Shown in pieces: positions 44,416 to 52,730 of a DNA stretch of 64,000 nucleotides (the stretch's first letter is position 1; each line of letters begins with the position of its first letter). This DNA is from DATLFA01 sp039915945. GTDB lineage: Bacteria > Actinomycetota > Acidimicrobiia > Acidimicrobiales > WLNW01. The notes beneath the pieces were generated by a model. That model searched no databases, was not told where the DNA came from, and saw only the letters and a program-made list of their open reading frames with translations. The stretch covers positions 1-64,000 of the forward strand of contig JBDSMH010000017.1 of NCBI GenBank assembly GCA_039915945.1. Reading direction: 5' to 3'. The position numbers and the translations under genes are program-made.

Positions 44416-44439
44416 CTATCTGGTTAATTAACCAGATAG
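44416..44439. promoter_or_regulatory. Perfect 24-bp palindrome, probable ArsR operator
   Basis: CTATCTGGTTAATTAACCAG plus ATAG is identical on both strands. It lies 21 bp upstream of the ArsR-type gene and is AT-rich in a GC-rich genome. Position and symmetry fit an autoregulatory operator for the adjacent dimeric regulator. Confidence 0.7.
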
Positions 44440-44460
44440 CTAAGATAAGCGGGGTGGCAC

Positions 44461-44823
44461 GTGGCGGTGGTGATCTCTGAGGACCGACTGAGCGAGACGT
44501 TCGCGGCGCTGTCCAACTCGACCAGGCGAGCGATCCTGGCGCGTCTGGCGCAAGGTGAAGCGAACGTCAACGATCTTGCTGCGCCGTTCGACATGACGCT
44601 TCCCGCGATCTCGAAGCACCTCAAAGTGTTGGAGCGAGCCGGCTTGGTCGTGCGGGGCCAGCGCGCGCAGTACCGACCTTGCGCGCTCGACGCCGCGCCC
44701 CTCGAGGAGATCTCGACTTGGGCCGAGCAGTACCGGCCAATATGGGAGGCCCGCTTCGACCGAATGGACGACTACATCCGTCAACTCCAACTGCAACGAA
44801 AGACCGACGAACCCCATGACTGA
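44461..44823 (+). CDS. ArsR-family transcriptional regulator
   Basis: A 120-residue winged-helix repressor: TFAALSNSTRRAILARL, the recognition helix region MTLPAISKHLKVLERAGLV and a C-terminal dimerisation helix. It has no ArsR/SmtB metal motif, and belongs to the group paired with AHSA1-type genes. Its end overlaps the AHSA1 gene by eight bases. Probably autoregulated through the upstream 24-bp palindrome. Confidence 0.92.
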   Translation: MAVVISEDRLSETFAALSNSTRRAILARLAQGEANVNDLAAPFDMTLPAISKHLKVLERAGLVVRGQRAQYRPCALDAAPLEEISTWAEQYRPIWEARFDRMDDYIRQLQLQRKTDEPHD

Positions 44824-45313
44824 CAGCAACGCTTCACGCGACGCAGTAGTAATCCATCGCATCTTCGATGCGTCGGCCGATCTCGTCTGGCAGATGTGGA
44901 CCGAGCCGGAGCACTTCCAGGCGTGGTACGGCCCCGATAGTGCGAGCATCGTCGTCGCACGCATGGACGTGCGCGTCGGAGGCACGCGACTTGTGAGCAT
45001 GGAGATGCACACACCAAACGGCACCATGCGCATGTGGTTCACCGGCGAATACCGCGAGGTCGTGGCGAACAAGCGCCTCGTCTACACAGAGTCGATGTCC
45101 GACGAGCACGGCAATGTCTTGTCGCCATCGGACCTCGGTATGCCTGACGGACATCCCACCGCTACCGAAGTCATCGTCGAACTCGAAAGCATCGGCGGTC
45201 GTACGAAGATGGTGCTGACGCACGTCGGCGTGCCCGAAGACTCCCCCGGCGCCGCAGGCTGGACGATGGCGCTCGACAAGCTCTCCCGCCACGTCGAAAC
45301 TCTTCGGCGCTAG
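44816..45313 (+). CDS. SRPBCC (AHSA1-like) domain protein
   Basis: A 165-residue START-like hydrophobic-ligand-binding protein of the activator-of-Hsp90 homologue group: HRIFDASADLVWQMWTEPEH at the start and WYGPDSA next, then GAAGWTMALDKLSRHVETL at the end. Overlaps its ArsR partner, the very common ArsR-AHSA1 pairing whose ligand is generally unknown. Confidence 0.9.
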   Translation: MTDSNASRDAVVIHRIFDASADLVWQMWTEPEHFQAWYGPDSASIVVARMDVRVGGTRLVSMEMHTPNGTMRMWFTGEYREVVANKRLVYTESMSDEHGNVLSPSDLGMPDGHPTATEVIVELESIGGRTKMVLTHVGVPEDSPGAAGWTMALDKLSRHVETLRR

Positions 45314-45352
45314 ATACGGCGCTTCGGAGTTCTTGCATCGGTTCAAAAATCA

Positions 45353-45384
45353 GAGTTGGGGCTCCCCGAAGGAAGCCCCAACTC
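45353..45384 (-). terminator. Terminator for amt
   Basis: Perfect 11-bp arms GAGTTGGGGCT/AGCCCCAACTC around a ten-base loop. On the minus strand the hairpin is followed by TGATTTTTG, giving a normal intrinsic terminator 36 bp past the amt stop. On the plus strand no T-run follows. Confidence 0.8.
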
Positions 45385-45419
45385 CGAATCGTTGGTACCG
45401 ATAAGGAAGACGGTTGCGG

Positions 45420-46898
45420 CTAGTTGCGGCCGGCCGTCTGAGCAAACTCTGGATAGGCAACCACACCCATCTCCGGCAGGTCGAGGCCGACGAGTTCGTC
45501 CTCTTCCTTCGAGCGGATCGGCGTGATCTTGTTGGACAACTTGAACCATCCGAAGGCGATGCCGAACATCACTGTCCAGATCACTGCGACTGCGATCGCC
45601 TGCGACGCGAGCTGGCCGATGCCATCGCCAAAGTTGTGGAAGATACCGGTGACTCCGGAAAGCTCGGCCCCTTTGCCTTCCGTCGTGAGGTTCCAGCCGG
45701 CGCCGTACTTGCCGTTGGCAAACAGTCCGACAGCAAGAGCGCCGAAGGTACCGTTCACGCCGTGCACCGAGATGGCACCGACCGGATCGTCGATCTTCAG
45801 CTTGTTCTCGACGAAGCTGATGGAGAGCACAACCAGCACGCCGGCAATCGTACCGATGATCGCCGCCGAGATCGGGTCGACGAATGCGCACGGGGCCGTG
45901 ATCGCCACGAGGCCGGCGAGCATGCCGTTCGCCATCATTCCGGGGTCAGGCTTTCCGGTGCGCCACATCACCCATACCATCGAGCTGACTGCGCCGAATG
46001 CGGCGGCGATCGCCGTATTGGCCGCGACCAGCGCAAACCGTACGTCCGTCACCGCAAACGTGGAGGCCGCGTTGAACCCGAACCAACCGAACAGCAGGAT
46101 GAAGGTACCGAGCATCGCCATCGGGATGTGGTGGCCGAGCAATGCCCGTGGCTTGCCATCCTTGAACTTCCCGATGCGAGGGCCGATCACGATTGCGCCC
46201 GCAAGAGCTGCAGCGCCACCCATTGCGTGCACGATGCCGGAGCCGGCAAAGTCGACGTAGCCGACGCCGAGATGCGCGCTGTTGCCGAGCTGCGACAGCC
46301 AGCCGCCGCCCCACGTCCACGCACCGAAGAGCGGGTAGTAGATCGCGCCGCAGAACAAGCCCCACAGAACGAAGTTCTTCCATTGCCACCGTTCAGCCAT
46401 CGAACCGGTAGGGATCGTGGCGACAGTGTCCATGAACGCAACCATGTAGAGGAAGTAACCAGCGAGCGCCGCGCCGCCCGGGCCATTCAGATCGGTGAGC
46501 CCGAATCCACCCTTCCATAGGAACACCCAATGTCCTGAACCGATGAAGTTCTCACCAGGGGCGGTGTCGAGCCCAATGAGCGGCAAGGAGAACCCGCCGA
46601 ACATGAAGCCGTAACCGACGATGAAGAACGCGACGAAGCCGAGCCCGAAGATGGCGAAGTTGGTCGACACGACATGCGCCGCATGCTTGGCCCGGCAAAA
46701 ACCGGTCTCGACCAACGCGAAACCGGCTTGCATGAAGATGACGAGCACCGCACCGAGCACAACCCAGAGCAGGTTGACCTGCGTACCGAGAAGTGCAACG
46801 GGATCTGCGGCGTCATCCTGCGCGAAAGCCGGAGCTGCGATCGTGAGCATCCCTGCGACAGCGATGCTACCGATCAGTACTTTTCGCTTGAGCCTCAC
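45420..46898 (-). CDS. amt: Ammonium transporter
   Basis: A 492-residue Amt/Mep channel with 11 predicted helices and a cleavable signal peptide (VRLKRKVL ... PAFAQDD). Pore histidine motifs are seen in LLGHHIPMAMLG and SVHGVNGTFGALA; VDFAGSGIVHAMGG is the family signature. GTG at 46898 has GGGGAGGAG seven bases upstream. No glnK/glnB follows, which is unusual; instead the divergent neighbour is an antiporter fused to GlnD/ACT domains. Expression probably depends on nitrogen (see intergenic sites). Confidence 0.96.
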   Translation of the reverse strand: MRLKRKVLIGSIAVAGMLTIAAPAFAQDDAADPVALLGTQVNLLWVVLGAVLVIFMQAGFALVETGFCRAKHAAHVVSTNFAIFGLGFVAFFIVGYGFMFGGFSLPLIGLDTAPGENFIGSGHWVFLWKGGFGLTDLNGPGGAALAGYFLYMVAFMDTVATIPTGSMAERWQWKNFVLWGLFCGAIYYPLFGAWTWGGGWLSQLGNSAHLGVGYVDFAGSGIVHAMGGAAALAGAIVIGPRIGKFKDGKPRALLGHHIPMAMLGTFILLFGWFGFNAASTFAVTDVRFALVAANTAIAAAFGAVSSMVWVMWRTGKPDPGMMANGMLAGLVAITAPCAFVDPISAAIIGTIAGVLVVLSISFVENKLKIDDPVGAISVHGVNGTFGALAVGLFANGKYGAGWNLTTEGKGAELSGVTGIFHNFGDGIGQLASQAIAVAVIWTVMFGIAFGWFKLSNKITPIRSKEEDELVGLDLPEMGVVAYPEFAQTAGRN

Positions 46899-47024
46899 GC
46901 CGATCTCCTCCCCTGCTGTGCCAGTTCGTCGAACCCGTGCATCGGGCCTCCCTTGTGCGTTGGCCCGTACAACATGGACGGGACTCTGAATCGGGGCTGA
47001 CGTTAGAAAGACGTGGTTTCTCGG

Positions 47025-47071
47025 CTGTTCCACCTATGTGAACAGTCCGATTCCACTTTCTTATTGGAATC
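47025..47071. promoter_or_regulatory. Two tandem inverted repeats between amt and antiporter genes
   Basis: CTGTTC-n9-GAACAG (47025-47045) and GATTCCA-n9-TGGAATC (47049-47071) are both perfect and have the same nine-base spacer, with centres 25 bp apart. They lie 127-173 bp upstream of amt. The first contains, on the minus strand, AC-n9-AC, the minimal GlnR box described in mycobacteria. Binding by GlnR or another dimeric regulator is inference. Confidence 0.5.
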
Positions 47072-47221
47072 TTTCGATTGCGCGTCGCCGTGGCGCAGTG
47101 GTCAGCGCACTCATGACCGACTCGTGAACCAACGTCGGGAGGCAGGCTGGGCCGACCATACTTCGTCACACCACCGTTGCAAAAAACGGCAATCGCCTCG
47201 ACACGCGCCCTGCCCGCTGTC

Positions 47222-47238
47222 GTTAACACTCTGTTCAC
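47222..47238 (+). promoter_or_regulatory. GlnR-like box upstream of the antiporter gene
   Basis: GTTAACACTCTGTTCAC fits AC-n9-AC and ends in CTGTTCAC, the exact reverse complement of GTGAACAG at 47038-47045 near amt. It is 35 bp upstream of the antiporter fusion gene. Shared sites would coordinate both genes. Confidence 0.45.
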
Positions 47239-47273
47239 TGTTCCGCCATCTTGTTGGCATCTGGCGCGCTTAG

Positions 47274-50027
47274 ATGAGGTCGGTGCTCGCTCTTCTTGCT
47301 GCCGAAACTGCGACTTCGGCGCTTTCGGTACCCGACGTCCTTCTCGACCTTCTCATCGTCCTCATCGCAGCGAAAATCGGTGCTGAGCTCTCCGAGCGCG
47401 TCGGAATACCGGCCGTGGTTGGCGAAATACTGGTCGGCATCGCCATTGGACCATCGGCGCTCGATCTCGTCGGTGACGGCGACGTCATTCACTTCCTCGC
47501 CGAACTCGGTGTGATCATGCTCTTGCTCGAGGTCGGCATGGAGATGGACCTCCGGGAGCTCGCCGCAGTGGGCCGAAGCTCGATGCAGGTCGCATTAGCC
47601 GGCGTGGTACTTCCGTTTGCGGCGGGCGCAGGCGTGATGCTTTTGTTCGGCAAGAGCGGCAATACGACGTTGTTTGTCGGGGCAGCGTTGACCGCTACGA
47701 GCGTGGGCATCACGGCACGCGTATTCGGCGATTTGCGCGCACTAACGACCGCCGAGGCTCGAACAGTGCTCGGTGCGGCCGTTGCCGACGACGTCCTCGG
47801 ACTCGTGATTTTGACCGTCGTCGTTCGCATCGTCTCCGAGGGCACCGTCAGTTTCGGCACGGTCGCCAACATCGCCGGCGTGGCAGTTCTGTTTCTCTTC
47901 GGTGTTGGCGCGATCGGTGTAGTCGCCGCGCCCAAACTCTTCAACTTTGTGCAACGACTCGCTCGCGGCAATGGCACCGTGTTTGCGGTCGCAATCGCGT
48001 TCACTCTGCTGATCGCCGTACTTGCCGATGAAGCGAAGCTGGCGCCGATCGTCGGCGCTTTTGTCGCAGGTCTCGCCCTCGGTCGCACTAGTCAGGTTGA
48101 CCGAGTGCGGCGCGACCTCGGTTCGGTCATCCATATCCTCGTGCCGATCTTCTTCGTGCGCATCGGCATCGACTCTGATGTCTCGGAGTTCAAGCGCCCG
48201 GCTGTGTTGGGGTTGGCGGGATGTCTCGTAGTCGTCGGCGTATTGGGAAAGATTGCGGCGGGACGCTTCGCAACTTCGAGTTCGGGCGACCGGCTGCTGA
48301 TCGGCCTGGGCATGATCCCTCGCGGCGAGGTCGGGTTGATATTCGCCGGCATCGGCCTGACCGAAGGGGTGTTGACCGGGGACCTCTATGCGGCGTTGTT
48401 GGTAGTTGTGTTGGTGACCACATTGGTGACGCCACCGGTCTTGAAAGTTCGCTACACGCGACTCAACCGCAGACAGCCGGTGGCGGCCGCCGACGCGACA
48501 CCGCCAGTCGGCGGGTGGTTGCAGACCCACGATGGAGTGGTCGACTTGGCGGGCACCCCGCCGCAGGATCTCGGGCTCGTCATCGCACTCAGCGCTGCGC
48601 GCGCGATCGAAGAAGCTCAACCTGGTCCCGCGCTGCTCGAATGGCTCAACAATCTGACCGATCAAGCGTTCACTTGGGACCGTGAGACGACCGAGTCGCT
48701 TTTCACGCTACTGAGGGACGGCGGCCATCGCGCGTGGCGTTTTCTCTACACGACGGGAGCGCTCGAGCGTGCGCTGCCCGAGTTGTCCAACGCCATCACT
48801 GCGCGCCGCTCTGATCCGTACATCGTGGACTCGGGCGGAGAGCTCCAATGGCAACTCGTCGACGCAGTGCACAGTTTCCTCGTAGCTGCGCCGGACCCGG
48901 TGACTCGCCACATTCGACATCCCGAGCGGCTCGTCCTTGCTGCGCTCGTACTCGACGTCACGGCCGCGGACAGCGCGTTGACCGTCGACATCGCGCACAA
49001 GCTCGTCCAGCGGTTGGAGCTACCCGCGGTCGCGGCCGATGAAGTCGCACTACTCGTGGGCGACCATGGCCTGCTCCTCGCCGCCTCTCGACGCGTCGAC
49101 GCGTTCTCCGAAACGTCAGTTCAGCAACTCGCCATTCGTCTACGTCATCGAGAATGCGCCGCCGCGCTCTACACACTCACGTTGGCGTATTTCGACCTCG
49201 AGCAGATCGATCGGCAGCGCTTGGTGCAGCTTTGGACGTTGCTCGACGCAACGCTGGCGACCTACGAATCAGGCATGCCGGAACTCGGCGACATTCTCGA
49301 ACATCGCCGTGAGCAGGCGATTGCCGGTGTGGGCGAGAACTTACTGGCGCGCCGACGTATCAACACCGGCCCGATGGCGTGGCTGCTCTCCGCGTCCCCA
49401 GAGACATTGTCGCGTCAAGCACTTGCGATCTACCCCGCTCGACAAGATGCAGACCTGCGAGTCTTCTTCATTTCCGACGGACTCACACTGGACGTGGTGT
49501 GTGGGGATCAGCCCGGTTTGCTCGCCGCCGTGACCGCAGCGATCGAATCCTTCGGCATCGATATCACCAGCGCTGTCGCGGCGACTTGGCCGGACGCAAT
49601 GGCGTTGTCGTCATTCGGCCTCGCCAATGGCACTTCGCCTTTCGATACCGATGAGCTCCGAGAGCGCATTGCTACATTCCTCGAGACGCCCGCCGAAACG
49701 CATCCGATTGTCGACGTCGTTGTGACGACCGATAACGAAGCGTCTCCGTGGTACACGGTCCTCGCCGTCGAGGCTGACGATCGGCCAGGTCTGCTTCACG
49801 CCATCACCGCTGCGATCGCCAGAGGCGGCGGGACGATCCATAGCGCTCGGGTGGCAACCACAACCGTCGGAAGAGCGCTGGATACATTCGAGTTGTCCGA
49901 CGCCGCCGGCGCAAAGCTCACGGACGACCACATCGCTGACATCGAGTCGTTCATACGGACCGGTGCGAAGCCGACAGGCCCGTCACGTCGGGGGACCTTC
50001 CTTCGCAAGGCACGCGGCGAATGGTGA
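47274..50027 (+). CDS. CPA2 cation/proton antiporter fused to GlnD-like HD and tandem ACT domains
   Basis: A 917-residue protein. Residues 1-395 are a KefB/CPA2 antiporter with about 12 helices (GIPAVVGEILVGIAIGPSAL, LEVGMEMDL, LIGLGMIPRGEVGLIFAGIG). From about 410 the sequence follows GlnD downstream of its nucleotidyltransferase domain: DGVVDLAGT, LLRDGGHRAWRFL, YTTGALERALPEL near 490, then an HD-like domain where LLHDIGKG becomes LVLDVTAAD (His lost). Two ACT domains end it (about 727-800, CGDQPGLLAAVTAAIESFGI; about 826-900, ADDRPGLLHAITAAI). The nucleotidyltransferase is absent. ACT domains of GlnD sense glutamine, so nitrogen-gated ion exchange is inferred. Divergent from amt. Confidence 0.86.
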   Translation: MRSVLALLAAETATSALSVPDVLLDLLIVLIAAKIGAELSERVGIPAVVGEILVGIAIGPSALDLVGDGDVIHFLAELGVIMLLLEVGMEMDLRELAAVGRSSMQVALAGVVLPFAAGAGVMLLFGKSGNTTLFVGAALTATSVGITARVFGDLRALTTAEARTVLGAAVADDVLGLVILTVVVRIVSEGTVSFGTVANIAGVAVLFLFGVGAIGVVAAPKLFNFVQRLARGNGTVFAVAIAFTLLIAVLADEAKLAPIVGAFVAGLALGRTSQVDRVRRDLGSVIHILVPIFFVRIGIDSDVSEFKRPAVLGLAGCLVVVGVLGKIAAGRFATSSSGDRLLIGLGMIPRGEVGLIFAGIGLTEGVLTGDLYAALLVVVLVTTLVTPPVLKVRYTRLNRRQPVAAADATPPVGGWLQTHDGVVDLAGTPPQDLGLVIALSAARAIEEAQPGPALLEWLNNLTDQAFTWDRETTESLFTLLRDGGHRAWRFLYTTGALERALPELSNAITARRSDPYIVDSGGELQWQLVDAVHSFLVAAPDPVTRHIRHPERLVLAALVLDVTAADSALTVDIAHKLVQRLELPAVAADEVALLVGDHGLLLAASRRVDAFSETSVQQLAIRLRHRECAAALYTLTLAYFDLEQIDRQRLVQLWTLLDATLATYESGMPELGDILEHRREQAIAGVGENLLARRRINTGPMAWLLSASPETLSRQALAIYPARQDADLRVFFISDGLTLDVVCGDQPGLLAAVTAAIESFGIDITSAVAATWPDAMALSSFGLANGTSPFDTDELRERIATFLETPAETHPIVDVVVTTDNEASPWYTVLAVEADDRPGLLHAITAAIARGGGTIHSARVATTTVGRALDTFELSDAAGAKLTDDHIADIESFIRTGAKPTGPSRRGTFLRKARGEW

Positions 50028-50439
50028 GCGATCCAATGTCACGCCCAGCGCGAAGCTGCGCCCACCTGTACTGAAAATGTCAAGGTGTAACGGTTTCAAT
50101 CGGCGCCGTAGGCGGTAGATGCGATCGTAGAGTTCTGCGTCTCGGAGGCCCTCCCGGCCACAGCGCCAACTCCAAATCCTCGCGAGTCACGAGCTTCCCG
50201 TCTGCCGCGCGCAACGCATGGACAATCACCGCTTCCGATGCTGGAAGCGTCACCGAACCGCTGCTGTTGTGGAGAACCGAATCGTCGACGAATACCGGGC
50301 GACAGAAAACGGACAGGCTCTACAGTCGGACAACGACGTCCGCATCGTCGGCGGGAAGCCGGATCCAGTCCTCCCAGGCCTCGACCTCATGAGGCTTGGC
50401 CTTCGGGCTATCGCAACTGACTCCATGGCGGACTTCTAC
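49983..50439 (-). pseudogene. Decayed winged-helix (OmpR/PhoB-like) regulator
   Basis: Three consecutive minus-strand pieces make one protein: KPHEVEAWEDWIRLPADD up to a TAG at 50320-50322; then, same frame, FVDDSVLHNSSGSVTLPASE and LVTREDLELALWPGGPP. After a one-base shift near 50140-50148 comes AELYDRIYRLRRRLKPL with SFALG. That is an actinobacterial winged-helix DNA-binding domain with one nonsense and one frameshift lesion. The last 45 bp overlap the convergent antiporter gene. No intact start is seen. Confidence 0.72.
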
Positions 50440-50522
50440 TCAGCGGGTCTTGCGCTCGGCTGATGCGGTGCCGCGAGGATATCTGTAGCGATTGGGAGCG
50501 CGTCGACGAGTACACGGAGGTA

Positions 50523-50549
50523 CCGGCGCTGCCGGCGCTGCCGGCGCTG
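50523..50549. repeat. Three 9-bp tandem repeats
   Basis: CCGGCGCTG occurs three times in a row in the gap between the decayed regulator and the DUF4177-like gene. It may be an incidental slippage product. Confidence 0.6.
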
Positions 50550-50568
50550 CCAAGCGTGCGGTCGTCGT

Positions 50569-50844
50569 TCATTCCGCCATTGTTGCTTGATAGCGCTGCG
50601 CGACCTGTTCTGCGGTCCACACCTCTGCCCAAGGACCGTCGCGTTCCTCGACGGGTTCCTCGCCGCGCTTGAAGAGGATGAAGCCCTTCTCGATGCCTTC
50701 AACCCAGTGCGACGCCTTGTCGAAAACGGTCTGTAGCTCCCACCCGCGCTGACCGACGTACGACAGAGTGATCCCGAGGTTTCTGGCTGCGTAGACGCTG
50801 CCGATGCTCACAATTCGGTACTGCCAGCGCACGAATTCAGCCAT
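50569..50844 (-). CDS. DUF4177-like small protein
   Basis: A 91-residue protein from ATG 50844: VRWQYRIVSIGSVYAARN, then LSYVGQRGWELQTVFD and GFILFKRGEEP. The pattern W-x-Y at the start, GQRGWEL in the middle and FKR near the end is that of DUF4177 proteins, of unknown function. No partner genes are evident. Confidence 0.7.
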   Translation of the reverse strand: MAEFVRWQYRIVSIGSVYAARNLGITLSYVGQRGWELQTVFDKASHWVEGIEKGFILFKRGEEPVEERDGPWAEVWTAEQVAQRYQATMAE

Positions 50845-51059
50845 GGCCGCGACGGTAGCGGCAGATCGCAGCACACATCATGAGCTGTCCGGATCAGGCG
50901 CGAGAGTTCTACCGCGTGGAACATCAAGACGTGCACAACACGACGTCGCAGCAAGCCCACTCGAGTCTCGACGCGGTGCACGACAAATGGACGGCGCACC
51001 ACAAACGGCTACGATCGCACCGCTTCTCCCCGAGCCGAACTTGTAGTTAGGGAGGAGTA

Positions 51060-51887
51060 GTGATCGGCAGCGAAACCCCGCAACCGGGTTGGTGGCGCGC
51101 CAACGACGGCCGCTGGTATCCGCCTGAGTCACTCCCCGCCGGCTGGTTCATCGACGCCGCCACCGCAACGCCGCGGATTCCGCCGCTGCCCCCAGTGCCA
51201 CCACGGTCGAAGTTGGCTGCGCCTTCGCCCCGTGAGCCGCTCTTGACTCGCACGCCCACCTTCGCTCTCGATTCCGCACCCAAGAAGGCGCTGCCGACGC
51301 GCGCCTGGCGGCGCTATCTCGGATGGCCGCTGTGGGCAAAGATCAGCGCGCCGATCGCAGTTCTCGCACTGGCGGGATGCATGCCCGACTCCAGTAGCGG
51401 AAACGGCGAAGCCAAGGTAGACACCAACGGGTCTTCGGTCACCGTCATTTCGACAACGACCGTTCCCGCGGCAACGACCGCGACCAGCACGACGACACGA
51501 GCCACGACGTCGTCGCCGACAACGGCAACGACAACGACTCGACCACCGACGACCACCACGACTACTCGACCGCCGACAACGACGGCCGCTCCCCAGCCGC
51601 CCCCTCCGCCGCCAGCTACAGCAACGTGTACGGCTTCGATGTCGAACGCCTCGCCTCGGCGCGGCGCAGTCGTAACCGTCTCAGTCGCGTCCTCGTTGCC
51701 GAACTCTCCGATCGCGATCGTCGCGCACTACAAGACGAAAGACTCGTACTTCTCAGGTGTCACCGGCGCGAACGGTGCCGGGTCCGTTTCCTTCGATACC
51801 GGCGGCCCAACAATCGGATACACCGTCGTCGTCAACGTGACGGTCGGCGCGATTACACGTTGTTCAACGAGCTTCACTCCGATCTGA
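51060..51887 (+). CDS. DUF2510-domain protein with Thr-rich linker
   Basis: A 275-residue protein. It starts with a DUF2510-like motif PGWWRANDGRWYPPES (residues 9-24), a Pro-rich stretch, a hydrophobic segment PLWAKISAPIAVLALAGC around residue 100, a long Thr/Pro/Ser linker (about 135-190) and an Ig-like beta domain with two cysteines (CTASMSNASPRRGAVVTV ... CSTSFTPI). Topology suggests a surface protein anchored by the internal segment. GGGAGGAG precedes the GTG. The HNH gene starts eight bases after it. Confidence 0.72.
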   Translation: MIGSETPQPGWWRANDGRWYPPESLPAGWFIDAATATPRIPPLPPVPPRSKLAAPSPREPLLTRTPTFALDSAPKKALPTRAWRRYLGWPLWAKISAPIAVLALAGCMPDSSSGNGEAKVDTNGSSVTVISTTTVPAATTATSTTTRATTSSPTTATTTTRPPTTTTTTRPPTTTAAPQPPPPPPATATCTASMSNASPRRGAVVTVSVASSLPNSPIAIVAHYKTKDSYFSGVTGANGAGSVSFDTGGPTIGYTVVVNVTVGAITRCSTSFTPI

Positions 51888-51895
51888 CGACTGTC

Positions 51896-52681
51896 GTGAT
51901 CCGTCGTTCGTGGAACCGTTCCAAAGCGTGGCCGTGGTGGGCCCAAGGGCTCATGGTTCTGCTGTGTCTCATTGCCATCGGTGGCTTCATCGACGCGACT
52001 GACGGCACGAACGAGTCGACACGACAGCTACTAACTGACGTCCCAACCACGACGACAACCCTCACCGAACTGACGACAACTACTTCGACCAACGTGTCGA
52101 GTACATCGGCCGTTACGACCCGGCCGCCGGCACAACGTACCCAGACCCTGGCGCTCATCGACACGCTCGAGGTGGCCTCGCCAAATACGGCACAGCCCTA
52201 CCGGCGAGCGGCATTCGGCGACGACTGGATCGATGCGGACAATGACTGCCACAACACGCGCGCCGAAGTCCTCATGCAAGAGGCCACCGCCCAAGTCACG
52301 TTCAACGCCAACGGGTGCACGGTGAACACCGGATCATGGACCGATCCATGGTCCGGATTCACCTCGACATCGGCGGGCGACTTTCAGATCGATCACACCG
52401 TCCCGCTCGCTGACGCCTGGCGGTCGGGCGCAGCGCAATGGGACGACGCGACGCGGTTGCGTTTCGCCAACGATCTCGCCGACCCCGACACGCTCAACGC
52501 GCTGCGGGGAACGATCAACACTGCGAAAAGCGACAAGACCCCGGACCAATGGCAGCCACCATTGCGCTCGGCGTGGTGCCACTACGCGACCGCATGGGCA
52601 CGAATCAAGTCCACTTGGCAGCTGACGACCGCGGCCGCTGAACTCGCGGCGCTCAAGAACATGGCCGCCGAGTGCGCTTGA
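51896..52681 (+). CDS. Secreted/anchored HNH-type nuclease (DUF1524-like)
   Basis: A 261-residue protein with a basic start, one transmembrane segment (about residues 13-32), a Thr-rich linker and a nuclease domain: GDDWIDADNDCHNTRAEVL near residue 107, DPWSGFTSTSAGDFQIDHTV near 150 containing the catalytic Asp-His, and LNALRGTINTAKSDKTPDQW. This follows the GmrSD C-terminal/HNH-like family seen in secreted actinobacterial nucleases, probably used to digest external DNA. GTG at 51896 is closest to the preceding stop. Confidence 0.82.
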   Translation: MIRRSWNRSKAWPWWAQGLMVLLCLIAIGGFIDATDGTNESTRQLLTDVPTTTTTLTELTTTTSTNVSSTSAVTTRPPAQRTQTLALIDTLEVASPNTAQPYRRAAFGDDWIDADNDCHNTRAEVLMQEATAQVTFNANGCTVNTGSWTDPWSGFTSTSAGDFQIDHTVPLADAWRSGAAQWDDATRLRFANDLADPDTLNALRGTINTAKSDKTPDQWQPPLRSAWCHYATAWARIKSTWQLTTAAAELAALKNMAAECA

Positions 52682-52730
52682 TTGCCATACCTGAGACCGC
52701 TCGCCGTGGGGCAAATTGCGATCCACTCAT

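Noticed and set aside
50218..50463. 81-codon plus-strand frame
   Set aside because: It is the antisense of the decayed winged-helix regulator, whose residues are far more protein-like.
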